DNA of 64,000 nucleotides. Source: an uncultured Collinsella sp. (lineage in GTDB: Bacteria; Actinomycetota; Coriobacteriia; Coriobacteriales; Coriobacteriaceae). The position numbers and the translations under genes were made by a program. This document shows, piece by piece, positions 8,556 through 17,329 of the stretch. The notes beneath the pieces are model-generated. The model ran no database searches. It was not told the origin of the DNA and worked only from the letters and a program-made list of their open reading frames with translations. The stretch spans positions 77,973 to 141,972 of the forward strand of contig CABUNJ010000001.1 in NCBI GenBank assembly GCA_902492935.1. Direction: 5' to 3'. Within the stretch, counting starts at the first letter, position 1. Each line of letters starts with the position of its first letter.

Positions 8556-8654
8556 GCGGGCCGCATTTGAGACAAGGTGACGTGAAACGAAAGGGCGCTG
8601 ACCTTCTGGTCGCGCCCTTGAAGTTGAACGTCAGATTGTCCAAATGCGGCCCGC
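8556..8654 (-). ncRNA. Repeated structured element, copy 2
   Basis: Closing stem of 14 bp (8556-8569 with 8641-8654) of different sequence from copies 1 and 3, an inner stem GACGT/ACGTC (8579-8583, 8628-8632) that replaces GCCTT/AAGGC, and an apical hairpin GGGCGCTGACC-TTCT-GGTCGCGCCC (8593-8617). Loop sequences (CAATCT, ACCTTG on the minus strand) are conserved. It lies 3' of queA; 8655-8667 links it to the 27-nt palindrome. Confidence 0.65.
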
Positions 8655-8667
8655 GCAGCGTCGAGCA

Positions 8668-8694
8668 GTTACGCGGTTCGTAGAACCGCGTAAC
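8668..8694. repeat. 27-nt palindrome overlapping the queA stop
   Basis: Identical in all 27 positions to 5455-5481; its last base is also the last base of the queA stop codon. Same position relative to the structured element (13 nt). Probably an RNA hairpin at the transcript end. Confidence 0.75.
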
Positions 8695-9911
8695 TAACAA
8701 ATGAGCATCGCGTCGCCAAAGCTGAAGAAGCGATAACGTTCTTCGATAGCAGCGGCGTAGGCATCCATGATCTGGTCGCGGGTGGCAAGCGCGCTCACAA
8801 GCATCATGAGCGTGGAGCGCGGCACATGGAAGTTCGTGATCAGCGCATCGACCACGTGATAGGTCGAGCCGGGCATGAGGTAAAGCTGCGTCGTGGCGTT
8901 CTCGCGCACCACGATGTCACCGCGGCCAAGCGTATCGGCCCCGTCCTCGCGGCCTTCAAAATAGCGCGCCGTCACGGCCGGATCGGACACCGGCGCGTCC
9001 GTGTCAAACGCGCTCTCGAGCGAGCGCACCGCGGTAGTGCCGACGGCGATCACACGATGGCCCTCGGCCTTGGCCTTATGCACGGCGTCGACAACCTCCT
9101 GCGACACGTGGTAGCGCTCGGTGTGCATGACGTGCTGCGTAGGGTCGTCCTCCTCCACCAAGCGGAAGGTATCGATGCCCACCTCGAGCTCGACGGCGGC
9201 AAACTTGGCACCCTTGGCCTCGATAGCGGCCATGAGCTCAGGAGTAAAATGCAGACCCGCCGTAGGAGCGGCAGCCGAGTGCTCCTCCTTCATGGCGTAG
9301 ACGGTCTGATATTTCTCGGGATCACCCTCGTAATCGGTAATGTAGGGCGGCAGCGGCACGTGGCCGGCAGCATGGATGGCCTCGTCGAGCGTGCATGGCT
9401 CGCCGGCGGCATTGCAACCAGCCGGCTCAAAACGCACCAGGCGGCCGCCGCGGCTATCGGTGACAAAGTCGATGACCTCGGCCGTCAGCACTACGGGAGC
9501 CCCCTCGGGTGCATGTGCGCCGCCGGCGCGATACTCAATCTGAGCGCCGGGCTTCAGACGCTTGCCCGGCTTGACCAGGCACTCCCAAACATGGCCGAGC
9601 GGATCCACGTCCTCGCGGCGCTTGAGCAGCAGCGTCTCGACCACACCGCCCGAGCCGGCCTTGCGGCCGATCAGGCGGGCCGGCATCACGCGCGTCTGGT
9701 TGATAACGAGCACGTCGCCCGGCTCGATATAGTCGATGATGTCACGGAAGATGCGGTGCTCGACGGTGCCGCCATGCTCTAGCGGCGTTCCTGTCTCGGA
9801 GCCTTTGCGATCAACCACCAGCAGGCGGCAGGAGTCGCGCGGCTCGGCAGGCGCCTGGGCGATGAGCTCTTCGGGCAGGTTATAGTCAAAATCATCGGTA
9901 CGCATAGACAC
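8694..9911 (-). CDS. queA: S-adenosylmethionine:tRNA ribosyltransferase-isomerase
   Basis: 405 residues. QueA transfers and isomerises the ribosyl group of AdoMet onto preQ1 in tRNA, making epoxyqueuosine. Family-typical segments are visible: FDYNLPEELIAQAPAEPRD at the start, VLVINQTRVMPARLIG, AAPTAGLHFTPELM and TNFHVPRSTLMMLVSAL. The start is GTG 9911, 8 nt after AAGGAG; an ATG two codons later is less well spaced. Its substrate is made by Tgt (2316-3455) and its product is reduced by QueH, encoded 64 nt upstream in the same direction, so queH-queA is a likely operon. Confidence 0.97.
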   Translation of the reverse strand: MSMRTDDFDYNLPEELIAQAPAEPRDSCRLLVVDRKGSETGTPLEHGGTVEHRIFRDIIDYIEPGDVLVINQTRVMPARLIGRKAGSGGVVETLLLKRREDVDPLGHVWECLVKPGKRLKPGAQIEYRAGGAHAPEGAPVVLTAEVIDFVTDSRGGRLVRFEPAGCNAAGEPCTLDEAIHAAGHVPLPPYITDYEGDPEKYQTVYAMKEEHSAAAPTAGLHFTPELMAAIEAKGAKFAAVELEVGIDTFRLVEEDDPTQHVMHTERYHVSQEVVDAVHKAKAEGHRVIAVGTTAVRSLESAFDTDAPVSDPAVTARYFEGREDGADTLGRGDIVVRENATTQLYLMPGSTYHVVDALITNFHVPRSTLMMLVSALATRDQIMDAYAAAIEERYRFFSFGDAMLIC

Positions 9912-9975
9912 GTCGGATTCTCCTTATATAGCTAAAGTCCGCTCTACATCCTAGCAGGCTGACGTCCCAAATGAA

Positions 9976-10551
9976 CTACTTTTTGGCGGCTTTGCGCTCG
10001 TCGCGGATGCGGGCGCGGTCCATGGCCGCCTCGACAGCCGAGAAGCGGCAACCACAGTAGTTCTGCCGATACATGCCAAGCTCGCGCGAACGGCGTGTCG
10101 CCTCGGGGTAATACGGGCGAAAATCGCGAATCACCGGGGTGAGCCCATGTGCCGCCGCCAAGCGCTCAAGCACGTCATTGCAGGTATCGAACAGCTGGTA
10201 CGGCGAGACGGCGAGCGTCGTGCCCACAAACTCAAACCCGCGCTCCTGGGCCACGCGGCACGCCTCGGCCAAGCGTAGGGCATAGCACGCGCGACAGCGA
10301 CGAGGCCGATCGGCACCCAGCGGTGCCACGCCGGTCTCCCAGCGATCGCGGTCCTCCCCTGCCTCGATGAGCTCGATGTCGCCATCGGCACACCACCGGC
10401 GCAGCTCGTCCAAGCGGCGCTGCCATTCATCGCGCGGTTGAATATTGGGGTTGGTCCAGCAAATCGTGGGCTCAAACCCCTCCTCGCGCAGCAGGCGAAC
10501 CGGCTCCAGCGAGCACGGCGCGCAGCAAGCATGCAGCAGCAACGGCTTCAT
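9976..10551 (-). CDS. queH: Epoxyqueuosine reductase QueH
   Basis: 191 residues starting at MKPLLLHACCAPCS (ATG 10551 behind GGAGGAG). QueH is the non-cobalamin, metal-dependent alternative to QueG that reduces epoxyqueuosine to queuosine in tRNA. Its conserved cysteine motifs are present: HACCAPCS at the N-terminus, RCRACYALRL in the middle and QNYCGC near the C-terminus. It is the first gene of a likely queH-queA operon and supplies the last step after Tgt and QueA. Confidence 0.93.
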   Translation of the reverse strand: MKPLLLHACCAPCSLEPVRLLREEGFEPTICWTNPNIQPRDEWQRRLDELRRWCADGDIELIEAGEDRDRWETGVAPLGADRPRRCRACYALRLAEACRVAQERGFEFVGTTLAVSPYQLFDTCNDVLERLAAAHGLTPVIRDFRPYYPEATRRSRELGMYRQNYCGCRFSAVEAAMDRARIRDERKAAKK

Positions 10552-10613
10552 CAACAACTCCTCCCCCGCAATGATTTTTTAATCCCCGTCCCAGAAAAAT
10601 CATCCCAAAAAGA

Positions 10614-11183
10614 CTACCTTGCGAAAAAGCGCACGCCAAAGGATGTGTCCTCGCAGGCGACAATGCGGCGGTCGCGCAAAATGGTCCGCACGTAATACCA
10701 GTCGCCCACACAGCCCGACAAATGCAAGCCGGCCGCCAGGTAGCACAGCAGTGGATAGCCCGAAAACGCAAACCCCAGGGTAAACGCTGTCGTCACAACA
10801 ACCGTCGGCGCCAGGCAAACCGCCATGTACCGCCGGCGCGAATACACAACACCCTCGGCGCAGGCATAGATCATCGCCGTCTCGCGATTCGCCCCAAAGG
10901 TCACCTTCGCGCCCGCAGGCGCCAGCAACTTAAAAAACACACCGTGCACCAGCTCGTGCACGGCGAACGACGCCATTGAGATCGCAGCCAAGCCGACTAT
11001 CCAGCCCACGACAGCCATCCAGCCGCCCGCGTCAGCCGCATCCAGATCCGCAGGCCCGCCCAGCAGCATAAACACCGGCACCAGGCACACGGCAAACACG
11101 CCGACGACGACCATCCCCCACACGAAGCAAGCGTGCAGAAAATCCTCGTCTTCAAACGCATGTATGTTGGAAATCTCATTCAT
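10614..11183 (-). CDS. DUF3267 membrane protein with HExxH motif
   Basis: 189 residues with four or five hydrophobic segments (about 22-45, 55-80, 118-140, 142-160). The motif VHELVHG is the HExxH signature of zinc metallopeptidases, and GDWYYVRTI is the conserved second family motif of DUF3267 proteins. The family is thought to contain intramembrane or membrane-associated proteases, but no substrate is known. It is divergent from metG and precedes queH with only 62 nt between them, so co-transcription with queH is possible. The ribosome site is weak. Confidence 0.75.
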   Translation of the reverse strand: MNEISNIHAFEDEDFLHACFVWGMVVVGVFAVCLVPVFMLLGGPADLDAADAGGWMAVVGWIVGLAAISMASFAVHELVHGVFFKLLAPAGAKVTFGANRETAMIYACAEGVVYSRRRYMAVCLAPTVVVTTAFTLGFAFSGYPLLCYLAAGLHLSGCVGDWYYVRTILRDRRIVACEDTSFGVRFFAR

Positions 11184-11315
11184 AGCATCTTAGGATAGCG
11201 CCCCTGCCACGTACCCGTCCGCATGTGCGATAATGTCGAACGATATGCACGAATTGACCACCGCGCCGCCAGGCCTTGCGCCCGACTGCGCTCTCACCAT
11301 ATGCGAAGGAGTCCC

Positions 11316-13466
11316 ATGGCATCCAAATACTCCATGAACGACCGTCCCAGCTGGCCTCGCCGCGCCATCGTTACCGCCGGCGAGCCCTACGGCAACAAGG
11401 GCCTTCACTTTGGCCACGTTGGCGGCGTCTTTGTCCCTGCCGACTTCTTCGCCCGTTTCCTGCGCGACCGTCTGGGCCGCGAGAACGTCATCTTCACCTC
11501 GGGCACCGACTGCTACGGCTCGCCCATCATGGAGAGCTACCGCAAGCTCAAGGAGAACGAAGGCTACGACAAGTCCATTAGCGAGTACGTCGAGTCCAAC
11601 CACTCCCGCCAAGCAGCGACCCTCAACAACTACAACATCAGCTGCGATATCTACGGCGGCTCGGGCCTTGAGCCGGCTGCGCAGATTCACAACGAGGTGA
11701 CCGCCGAGATTATCAAGCGCCTGTACGAGCAGGACACCATCTCCAAGCGCTCCACGCTGCAGTTCTACGACGCCAAGGCCGGCACGTTCCTCAACGGCCG
11801 CCAGGTGATCGGCCGCTGCCCCATCCAGGGCTGCAAGTCCGAGAAGGCCTATGCCGACGAGTGCGACCTGGGCCACCAGTTTGAGCCCGAGGAGCTCATC
11901 GCGCCCAAGAGCCAGCTCACCGGCGAGGTGCCCGAGCTGCGCCCGGTCGACAACCTCTACTTTGACCTGCCGGCCTACCTCGACTTTATGAAGACCTATA
12001 CCGCCAAGCTCGCCCAGAACCCGCAGGTTCGCTCCGTGGTCTCCAAGACCATGGAGGAGTGGCTGCTGCCGGCCCAGCTCTACATCCAGAACAAGTTCCG
12101 CGAGGCCTTCGATGCCGTCGAGGATCAGCTTCCTGAGCACACCGTGCTGGAGCCCGAGGGCAACAAGAGCAGCTTTACCGTCACCTTCCCCAGCTGGAAG
12201 GAGCGCGACGACGCCCACGCGGTGCTCGCCAACGGCGGCGTGCGCTTCCGCAGCGGCAAGGCGCTCGTGCCCTTCCGCATCACCGGCAACATCGACTGGG
12301 GCGTTCCGGTGCCCGAGGTCGACGGCGTGAACGACGTCACCTGCTGGTGCTGGCCCGAGAGCCTGTGGGCGCCCATCAGCTACACGCGTACCGTACTCGC
12401 CCGCGACGCCCGTGCCGCCGGCGTGACCGAGGGTGTCGCCGCCCAGGACGCCGCCCTCATGGGCGAGCCCGCCGCCAATTCCACGCAGGTCCCCGCGCCC
12501 ACCTACCAGCACAGCTCGCTCGACTGGCGCGACTGGTGGTGCTCTGACGACGCTCAGATTTACCAGTTCATCGGTCAGGACAACATCTATTTCTACTGCA
12601 TCGCGCAGACCGCCATGTGGGAGGCCCTGGGCTGGGACCTCACGCAGAGCACTGTCAGCGCCTGCTACCACCTGCTCTACATGGGCAAAAAGGCCAGCTC
12701 GTCCTCGCAGACGCCTCCCCCGCCGGCAGACGACCTGCTCAACCACTACACCTGCGAGCAGATGCGTGCGCACTGGCTGTCGCTCGGCCTGTCCGAGAAG
12801 CCGGTGAGCTTTAGCCCCAAGGCATACGACACCCGCGTGACCGGCAAGGACAAGGACGGCAACGAGGTACGCGCCTGCGACGACAAGCGCGTTATCGACC
12901 CGGCCCTTAAGGAGAGCGCGCTGCTGACCGGCGTGTTCAACCGCCTGGCCCGCAGCTGCTTCTACGGCGTCGCCGTCAAGGAAGGCGACGAGAGCCCCTA
13001 CCGCAACGGCTGCATCCCCGCCGGTGCCGCTTCTGACACCGTGGTCGAAGCCGCCCAACAGGCAGCCCTCGCCTTTGAGCAGGCCATGTACAAGTTCGAG
13101 ACGCACCGCGCGCTTGCCGTGTGCGACGACTACCTGCGCGCCGCCAACAAGCGCTGGAGCGACGCCTCCAAGGCCGCCAACAAGCTCGAGGGTAACGAGG
13201 CAAACGCCGCGATGAGGCAGGCCCTCGTCGACGCCTTTACCGAGCTGCGCGTAGCAACCGTGCTCATGCACGGTATTGTGCCGGCCGGCTGCGAGCTCAT
13301 CTGTGAGTACTTCGACGTCGATCCGGTCGCCTTCTTTAGCTGGGATAACATCTTTGCCTCCACGGACGAGTTCGTGGAGAGCCTGGGCGAGAAGCCCGGC
13401 GAGCACCGCGTGAAGCCGCTGCCCCCGCGCTTCGACTTCTTCAGCAAGCACGAGAGCCAGTACTAG
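11316..13466 (+). CDS. metG: Methionyl-tRNA synthetase, divergent form
   Basis: 716 residues starting at MASKYSMNDRPSW behind GAAGGAG. Class I synthetase: AGEPYGNKGLHFGHVGG carries the HIGH-type motif, CPIQGC...ECDLGH is a zinc knuckle, and IYQFIGQDNIYFY belongs to the MetRS catalytic core. The second signature is atypical: MGKKASSSSQTPPPP stands where KMSKS is expected, so the catalytic second lysine is missing. An extra segment of about 50 residues precedes DWWCSDD. Similar synthetases with KASSS occur in other gut anaerobes, as I recall. It probably charges tRNA-Met; whether it is the sole MetRS cannot be told from this window. The next gene starts 49 nt downstream. Confidence 0.8.
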   Translation: MASKYSMNDRPSWPRRAIVTAGEPYGNKGLHFGHVGGVFVPADFFARFLRDRLGRENVIFTSGTDCYGSPIMESYRKLKENEGYDKSISEYVESNHSRQAATLNNYNISCDIYGGSGLEPAAQIHNEVTAEIIKRLYEQDTISKRSTLQFYDAKAGTFLNGRQVIGRCPIQGCKSEKAYADECDLGHQFEPEELIAPKSQLTGEVPELRPVDNLYFDLPAYLDFMKTYTAKLAQNPQVRSVVSKTMEEWLLPAQLYIQNKFREAFDAVEDQLPEHTVLEPEGNKSSFTVTFPSWKERDDAHAVLANGGVRFRSGKALVPFRITGNIDWGVPVPEVDGVNDVTCWCWPESLWAPISYTRTVLARDARAAGVTEGVAAQDAALMGEPAANSTQVPAPTYQHSSLDWRDWWCSDDAQIYQFIGQDNIYFYCIAQTAMWEALGWDLTQSTVSACYHLLYMGKKASSSSQTPPPPADDLLNHYTCEQMRAHWLSLGLSEKPVSFSPKAYDTRVTGKDKDGNEVRACDDKRVIDPALKESALLTGVFNRLARSCFYGVAVKEGDESPYRNGCIPAGAASDTVVEAAQQAALAFEQAMYKFETHRALAVCDDYLRAANKRWSDASKAANKLEGNEANAAMRQALVDAFTELRVATVLMHGIVPAGCELICEYFDVDPVAFFSWDNIFASTDEFVESLGEKPGEHRVKPLPPRFDFFSKHESQY

Positions 13467-13515
13467 GCAAACGCCAAGGCGCCCAGAAAAATCATTTTGA
13501 TGGAAGGAAAGACGG

Positions 13516-14619
13516 ATGTCTAAGCCGCGTCGTCGTAAGCAGAAAAAGCAGGTCAAGGCCGAGCTCAAGCTCAGGCAGTTTGCCGCTACCGAGCTTTCCG
13601 ACCAGCTTGCCGCCCAACACTCCGCCGCCGACCTGCCGCGCTTTATGGTCGACACGGTTGCCGGCGCCTATACGCCCGCCGATGCCGAGCTCATGATCGA
13701 GGGCTTTGGCGCCGCAGTTGCACGCCCGGTCACGCTGCGCGCCAACACGCTCAAGGCGACCGCCGAGGACATCGCTGCGGCGCTCGATGCCGCCGGCATC
13801 GCCCACAACCCCGTCGCCTGGTACCCGGACGCGTCCATCCTGCCCGAGGCCCAGGTTTCCGATCTGTGGGGCCTCGACATCTACCGTGACGGCAAGATCT
13901 ACCTGCAGAGCCTGTCATCCATGATGCCGCCTTTGGTGTTAGGCGCTCAGGCCGGCGAGGACATCCTTGACATGTGCGCGGCCCCCGGTGGCAAGACGAC
14001 GCAGATCGCCGCCCTCACCCAGGGCCAGGCACACCTCACGGCCTGTGAGATGAGCATTCCCCGCGCCGAAAAGCTTGAGTCCAACCTCCACCGCCAGGGC
14101 GCCAAAAACGTGCCCGTTATGCGCATCGACGCACGCGAGCTCGACGAATTCTTCCGCTTTGACCGCATCCTGCTCGACGCCCCCTGCACCGGCACGGGCA
14201 CCGCCATCAGCGGCAACGAGAAAAGTCTGCGCGGCCTGACCGAGCAGCTGCTTGGCAAGTGCGCCCGCTCGCAGCGCGCGCTTCTGGACCGCGCCATGGG
14301 CGCCCTCAAACCGGGCGGCACGCTCGTCTATTCCACCTGTTCGATCATGCCGCAGGAAAACGAGGACGCCCTGCAAGAGGCCCTCGACAAGCATATGGAC
14401 TGCGAGCTCATCCCCCTCGACGGCACGCCGAGTGAAAGCGAAACACGCCGCGCCCACGAAGCCGGTGAGGAGCCGCGCATCGAGTCCAACGCTCTCACCG
14501 AGGCAATCGCCGCGGGTCAGGTATCGGCTATCGCCAATGGCATGCCCGGCACGCTGACCATTCCGCCTAGCCGCGACTTTGAGGGCTTCTACATTGCCCT
14601 GATCCGAAAACGCAGCTAG
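13516..14619 (+). CDS. NOL1/NOP2/Sun-family RNA (cytosine-C5) methyltransferase
   Basis: 367 residues, AAGGA upstream. A basic N-terminus (SKPRRRKQKKQVK) precedes the Rossmann methyltransferase core. Motif I is DMCAAPGGKTTQIA, motif IV is LLDAPCTGTGT with the Cys that releases product, and motif VI is VYSTCSIMPQENE with the catalytic Cys. Such proteins (RsmB/RsmF/YebU types) make m5C in rRNA or tRNA. The C-terminal RNA-binding tail of RsmF is shorter here, so the exact target is open. It lies 49 nt after metG and is probably co-transcribed with it. Confidence 0.88.
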   Translation: MSKPRRRKQKKQVKAELKLRQFAATELSDQLAAQHSAADLPRFMVDTVAGAYTPADAELMIEGFGAAVARPVTLRANTLKATAEDIAAALDAAGIAHNPVAWYPDASILPEAQVSDLWGLDIYRDGKIYLQSLSSMMPPLVLGAQAGEDILDMCAAPGGKTTQIAALTQGQAHLTACEMSIPRAEKLESNLHRQGAKNVPVMRIDARELDEFFRFDRILLDAPCTGTGTAISGNEKSLRGLTEQLLGKCARSQRALLDRAMGALKPGGTLVYSTCSIMPQENEDALQEALDKHMDCELIPLDGTPSESETRRAHEAGEEPRIESNALTEAIAAGQVSAIANGMPGTLTIPPSRDFEGFYIALIRKRS

Positions 14620-14643
14620 CGCACGGATCCAAAACTCAACAAG

Positions 14644-14814
14644 CTATCTCTGTGCGCGTTTGCCCTGCTGGTCGCGATGCTGTTTAAGCATCGCGCGCTC
14701 CTTGCGTTCGGCCCTTTTGCCCTTAATGGCCGTGACCACAAAGTAGATGACCGCGGCGGCTACGATTGCGCCCACGCATAGGCCAATCGAGCCCAACATT
14801 GCCGAAAATTCCAT
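14644..14814 (-). CDS. Small membrane protein, 56 residues
   Basis: ATG at 14814 with AGAGGTG upstream and a TAG stop at 14644. One N-terminal membrane segment (LGSIGLCVGAIVAAAVIYFV) is followed by a strongly basic, Lys/Arg/Gln-rich cytoplasmic tail (KGKRAERKERAMLKQH). It converges on the methyltransferase gene and is divergent from the gene at 15006. No family is recognised. The ribosome site, the hydrophobic segment and the compositional break support it as real. The rest of 14815-15005 holds no gene. Confidence 0.6.
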   Translation of the reverse strand: MEFSAMLGSIGLCVGAIVAAAVIYFVVTAIKGKRAERKERAMLKQHRDQQGKRAQR

Positions 14815-15005
14815 ACCGCGTCACCTCTCTTTTAAACGGGACTTTCAAGATAGCACCTCGATACCCGCCACCACAGCTCCTTCACGTTCGCCGGCCCTTC
14901 GGTCTAACGGATGGTGCGGCGGGGAAAAATCAACTCGTCAAACGATTTAGCATTCGCAATTCCGGCTGCATCGCGCCGGCCGTCATCACATAGAATCGAG
15001 CTTCC

Positions 15006-16094
15006 ATGGATACCCTCAACGATCCAAATGAGCGCGTCGACGCCTTCGTCGGCACCAGCTCCTTCGACACGCCTGCCGCGACAAACGACCAAGCTCCCAT
15101 CGATGTGCCCGCCGAGGTTCACGAGGACATCGTCGCCTCGGTCGATTTCTCCGAGGTCGAGCTCGCAGACGAGTTCACCGAGCCCCAGGTAGCCGTGACC
15201 CCCAACGGACTGCTCCCCATGGAACCGCTGCCCATCGACGGGCGTTTGCGCAAGGCGGCCCTTCGCATGCCCGACGAGATCGAGGAGGCCAGCGGCTTTA
15301 CGCTCTTCGGTCGACGCATCAAGTCGCTCATTTACACCACCGACGTGGCCGTCATCCGCAACTCCAATGCCGATGCTGTCTTTGCCGTTTACCCCTTCAC
15401 GCCGCAGCCGGCCATTACGCAGGCGCTGCTGACCGTCGCCGAGTGCCCGGTCTTTGTAGGCGTGGGCGGTGGCACCACCACTGGTAAGCGCTCCGTGCAG
15501 ATGGCAGCTGTCTCCGAGATGCAGGGCGCAGCGGGCTGCGTGGTCAACTCCCCCGCCACCGCCGAGATGGTCGAGCACATCACCAACATCGCCGACATCC
15601 CCGTCATCGCCACGGTCGTTCGTTGCGACGACGACGCTCACGCCAAAGTGCGCGCCGGCGCCAAGATCCTCAACATCGCCGCCGGCAAGAACACGCCGCA
15701 GGTCCTGCGTGAACTGCGCGAGCACTATCCCAACCTGCCGCTCATCGCGCCGGGCGGCAAGACGCCCGAGAGCATTCGCGAGACCATCGCCGCCGGCGCC
15801 AACGCCATCATCTGGACGCCGCCTTCGGCCCAGCAGCTACAGACCGACATGATGCAGCGTTATCGCAAGATGAAGGAAGACGCCACACCCGTTATTTCGC
15901 GCGACGATGTGCCCATTATCGACCAGGTCGCCGCCGAGGTCAGCCAGGTCGAGAACATGAATCCCGACGTGCCGATTCCCGACGAAGTCATCGAGCGCGT
16001 CGCTTCGATCCACGAGCGCGTCGAGGAGCATCGCGCCAACCGCGGCCTTAAGCCATCACTGCACGGCTTCTTCTTCCGCGGAAAGAAACGTTAG
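15006..16094 (+). CDS. Conserved TIM-barrel-like protein ('hydrolase' family of clostridia)
   Basis: 362 residues. The first ~75 residues are acidic and probably disordered. From about 80 on it matches a conserved, uncharacterised family in gut Firmicutes and Actinobacteria: SGFTLFGRRIKSLIYTTDVA, VYPFTPQPAITQALLTVA, GVGGGTTTGKRSVQMA, GAAGCVVNSPATAEMVEHI, and PGGKTPESIRETIAAGANAI. The alternating strands with GGG and GG loops near the C-terminal ends suggest a phosphate-binding TIM barrel like KDPG aldolase or ThiE. The reaction is unknown. A terminator follows directly. Confidence 0.65.
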   Translation: MDTLNDPNERVDAFVGTSSFDTPAATNDQAPIDVPAEVHEDIVASVDFSEVELADEFTEPQVAVTPNGLLPMEPLPIDGRLRKAALRMPDEIEEASGFTLFGRRIKSLIYTTDVAVIRNSNADAVFAVYPFTPQPAITQALLTVAECPVFVGVGGGTTTGKRSVQMAAVSEMQGAAGCVVNSPATAEMVEHITNIADIPVIATVVRCDDDAHAKVRAGAKILNIAAGKNTPQVLRELREHYPNLPLIAPGGKTPESIRETIAAGANAIIWTPPSAQQLQTDMMQRYRKMKEDATPVISRDDVPIIDQVAAEVSQVENMNPDVPIPDEVIERVASIHERVEEHRANRGLKPSLHGFFFRGKKR

Positions 16095-16106
16095 CCGCAA
16101 CAGCAA

Positions 16107-16140
16107 GGCCCGCCCCACAAACGTGAGGCGGGCCGTTTTC
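16107..16140 (+). terminator. Rho-independent terminator
   Basis: GGCCCGCC (16107-16114) pairs with GGCGGGCC (16127-16134) and is followed by GTTTTCGTTT. It closes the transcript of the TIM-barrel gene 12 nt after its stop. Confidence 0.8.
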
Positions 16141-16175
16141 GTTTGAGCAATCACGCAGCGACGTGATGAGCCAAG

Positions 16176-17066
16176 TTAATCCACGCGCTTGTCGCCCATA
16201 AAGAAGAGCGCCACCGTACCAGGTCCGGTATGCGAGCCAATCAGAGTACCGATATCATTGATCTCAATCTTGCCTTTAAGCTGCGGAACATGTTCCTCAA
16301 TCAGCGCCGCAACTGCCTCAGCATCCTCGCGGCACGCCGAGTGCGACATGATGCACTTACCCGAATAATCTGCACCGTCCTGCACGTGTGCCATCATGGT
16401 CTTAGCCATCTCGGAAATTGCGCGCTTCTTAGTGCGAATCTTCTCACGTGGCGACAGCTTGCCGTCGCAATCGACCGTCATAAGCGGGCAAATCTTAAGC
16501 GCCGTGCCGATGATCGCGCTCGCGGCCGAAATGCGACCGCCGCGCAGGTAGCTCGACAGATCGGTCGAGAAGAACCAGTGGTGCAGGTTGAGCTTGTGCT
16601 CCTCGATCCAGGCAGCCGTCTCGTCGAGTGAAGCTCCGCTATCGCGCACGTTGGCGGCATATTCCAGCAACAGGCCAAAGCCCGAAGACGCCGCCAGCGA
16701 ATCGATGACGCGCACCTTGCCGCCCTGGGGATAGCGATCCGCGAGCATCTGCGCCGCAACGCAAGCCGAACCATACGTACCCGAAATGCCCGAAGATAGC
16801 GTCAGGTGCAGTACATCCTTACCCTCGGCAACAAACGGCTCCCAAAACTCCTCGTACTCACCCACGCTCACCTGAGACGTCTTGGGCATGGCACCCGCGG
16901 CAATCTGAGCAAAAAACTCGTCCGGCGTAATCGACTGATACAGATCGTCCGTATAGACAACATCGTCGATCTCGTAATGAAAACACACGACAGGGATATT
17001 GCGCGACGCAAAGAACTCACGGGTTCGATCGGCGGCGGATTCACAGGTCAGGACAAAATCACTCAT
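16176..17066 (-). CDS. DegV-family fatty-acid-binding protein
   Basis: 296 residues from MSDFVLTCESAADRT, behind AAGGAG; an in-frame ATG 18 nt upstream overlaps that ribosome site. DegV/FakB proteins bind a fatty acid and present it to the kinase FakA. Family marks: TCESAADRT at the N-terminus, TSQVSVGEYEEFW, LTLSSGISGTYGSA (the T-x-x-S-S-x-SGTY motif that holds the carboxylate), DSLAASSGFGLLLEYA and GTLIGSHTGPGTVALFF (Gly-His motif). No fakA is in the window. It is transcribed divergently from the FBPase gene. Confidence 0.9.
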   Translation of the reverse strand: MSDFVLTCESAADRTREFFASRNIPVVCFHYEIDDVVYTDDLYQSITPDEFFAQIAAGAMPKTSQVSVGEYEEFWEPFVAEGKDVLHLTLSSGISGTYGSACVAAQMLADRYPQGGKVRVIDSLAASSGFGLLLEYAANVRDSGASLDETAAWIEEHKLNLHHWFFSTDLSSYLRGGRISAASAIIGTALKICPLMTVDCDGKLSPREKIRTKKRAISEMAKTMMAHVQDGADYSGKCIMSHSACREDAEAVAALIEEHVPQLKGKIEINDIGTLIGSHTGPGTVALFFMGDKRVD

Positions 17067-17329
17067 ATGAGGCTCCTTACTCATTACTGCGCAAATTATC
17101 GCACAGTGAGCCTACATACGGTACATATGTCCACTATTTACCAAATCGAAGCAATAATAGCGAACATCTTTACCACCATCGTCTCCACCGGCTCCACGCA
17201 TAAATATCTGAGAAAACACCTTCTGTCGTCTCCACTCAACCGCCATATCTACCTCAACTAAATCGATTTACCAAACCATTCAGCCGACAATTCAGCCGCT
17301 GGCGCAAAATCGAAACAAAAGCGGCGCAT

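Noticed and set aside
11184..11315. T-box leader for the methionyl-tRNA synthetase gene
   Set aside because: The gap is only 132 nt and no T-box sequence or terminator/antiterminator pair is seen.
11190..13655. 821-residue open frame antisense to metG
   Set aside because: Explained by high G+C and codon bias of metG on the other strand; its translation has no recognisable family.
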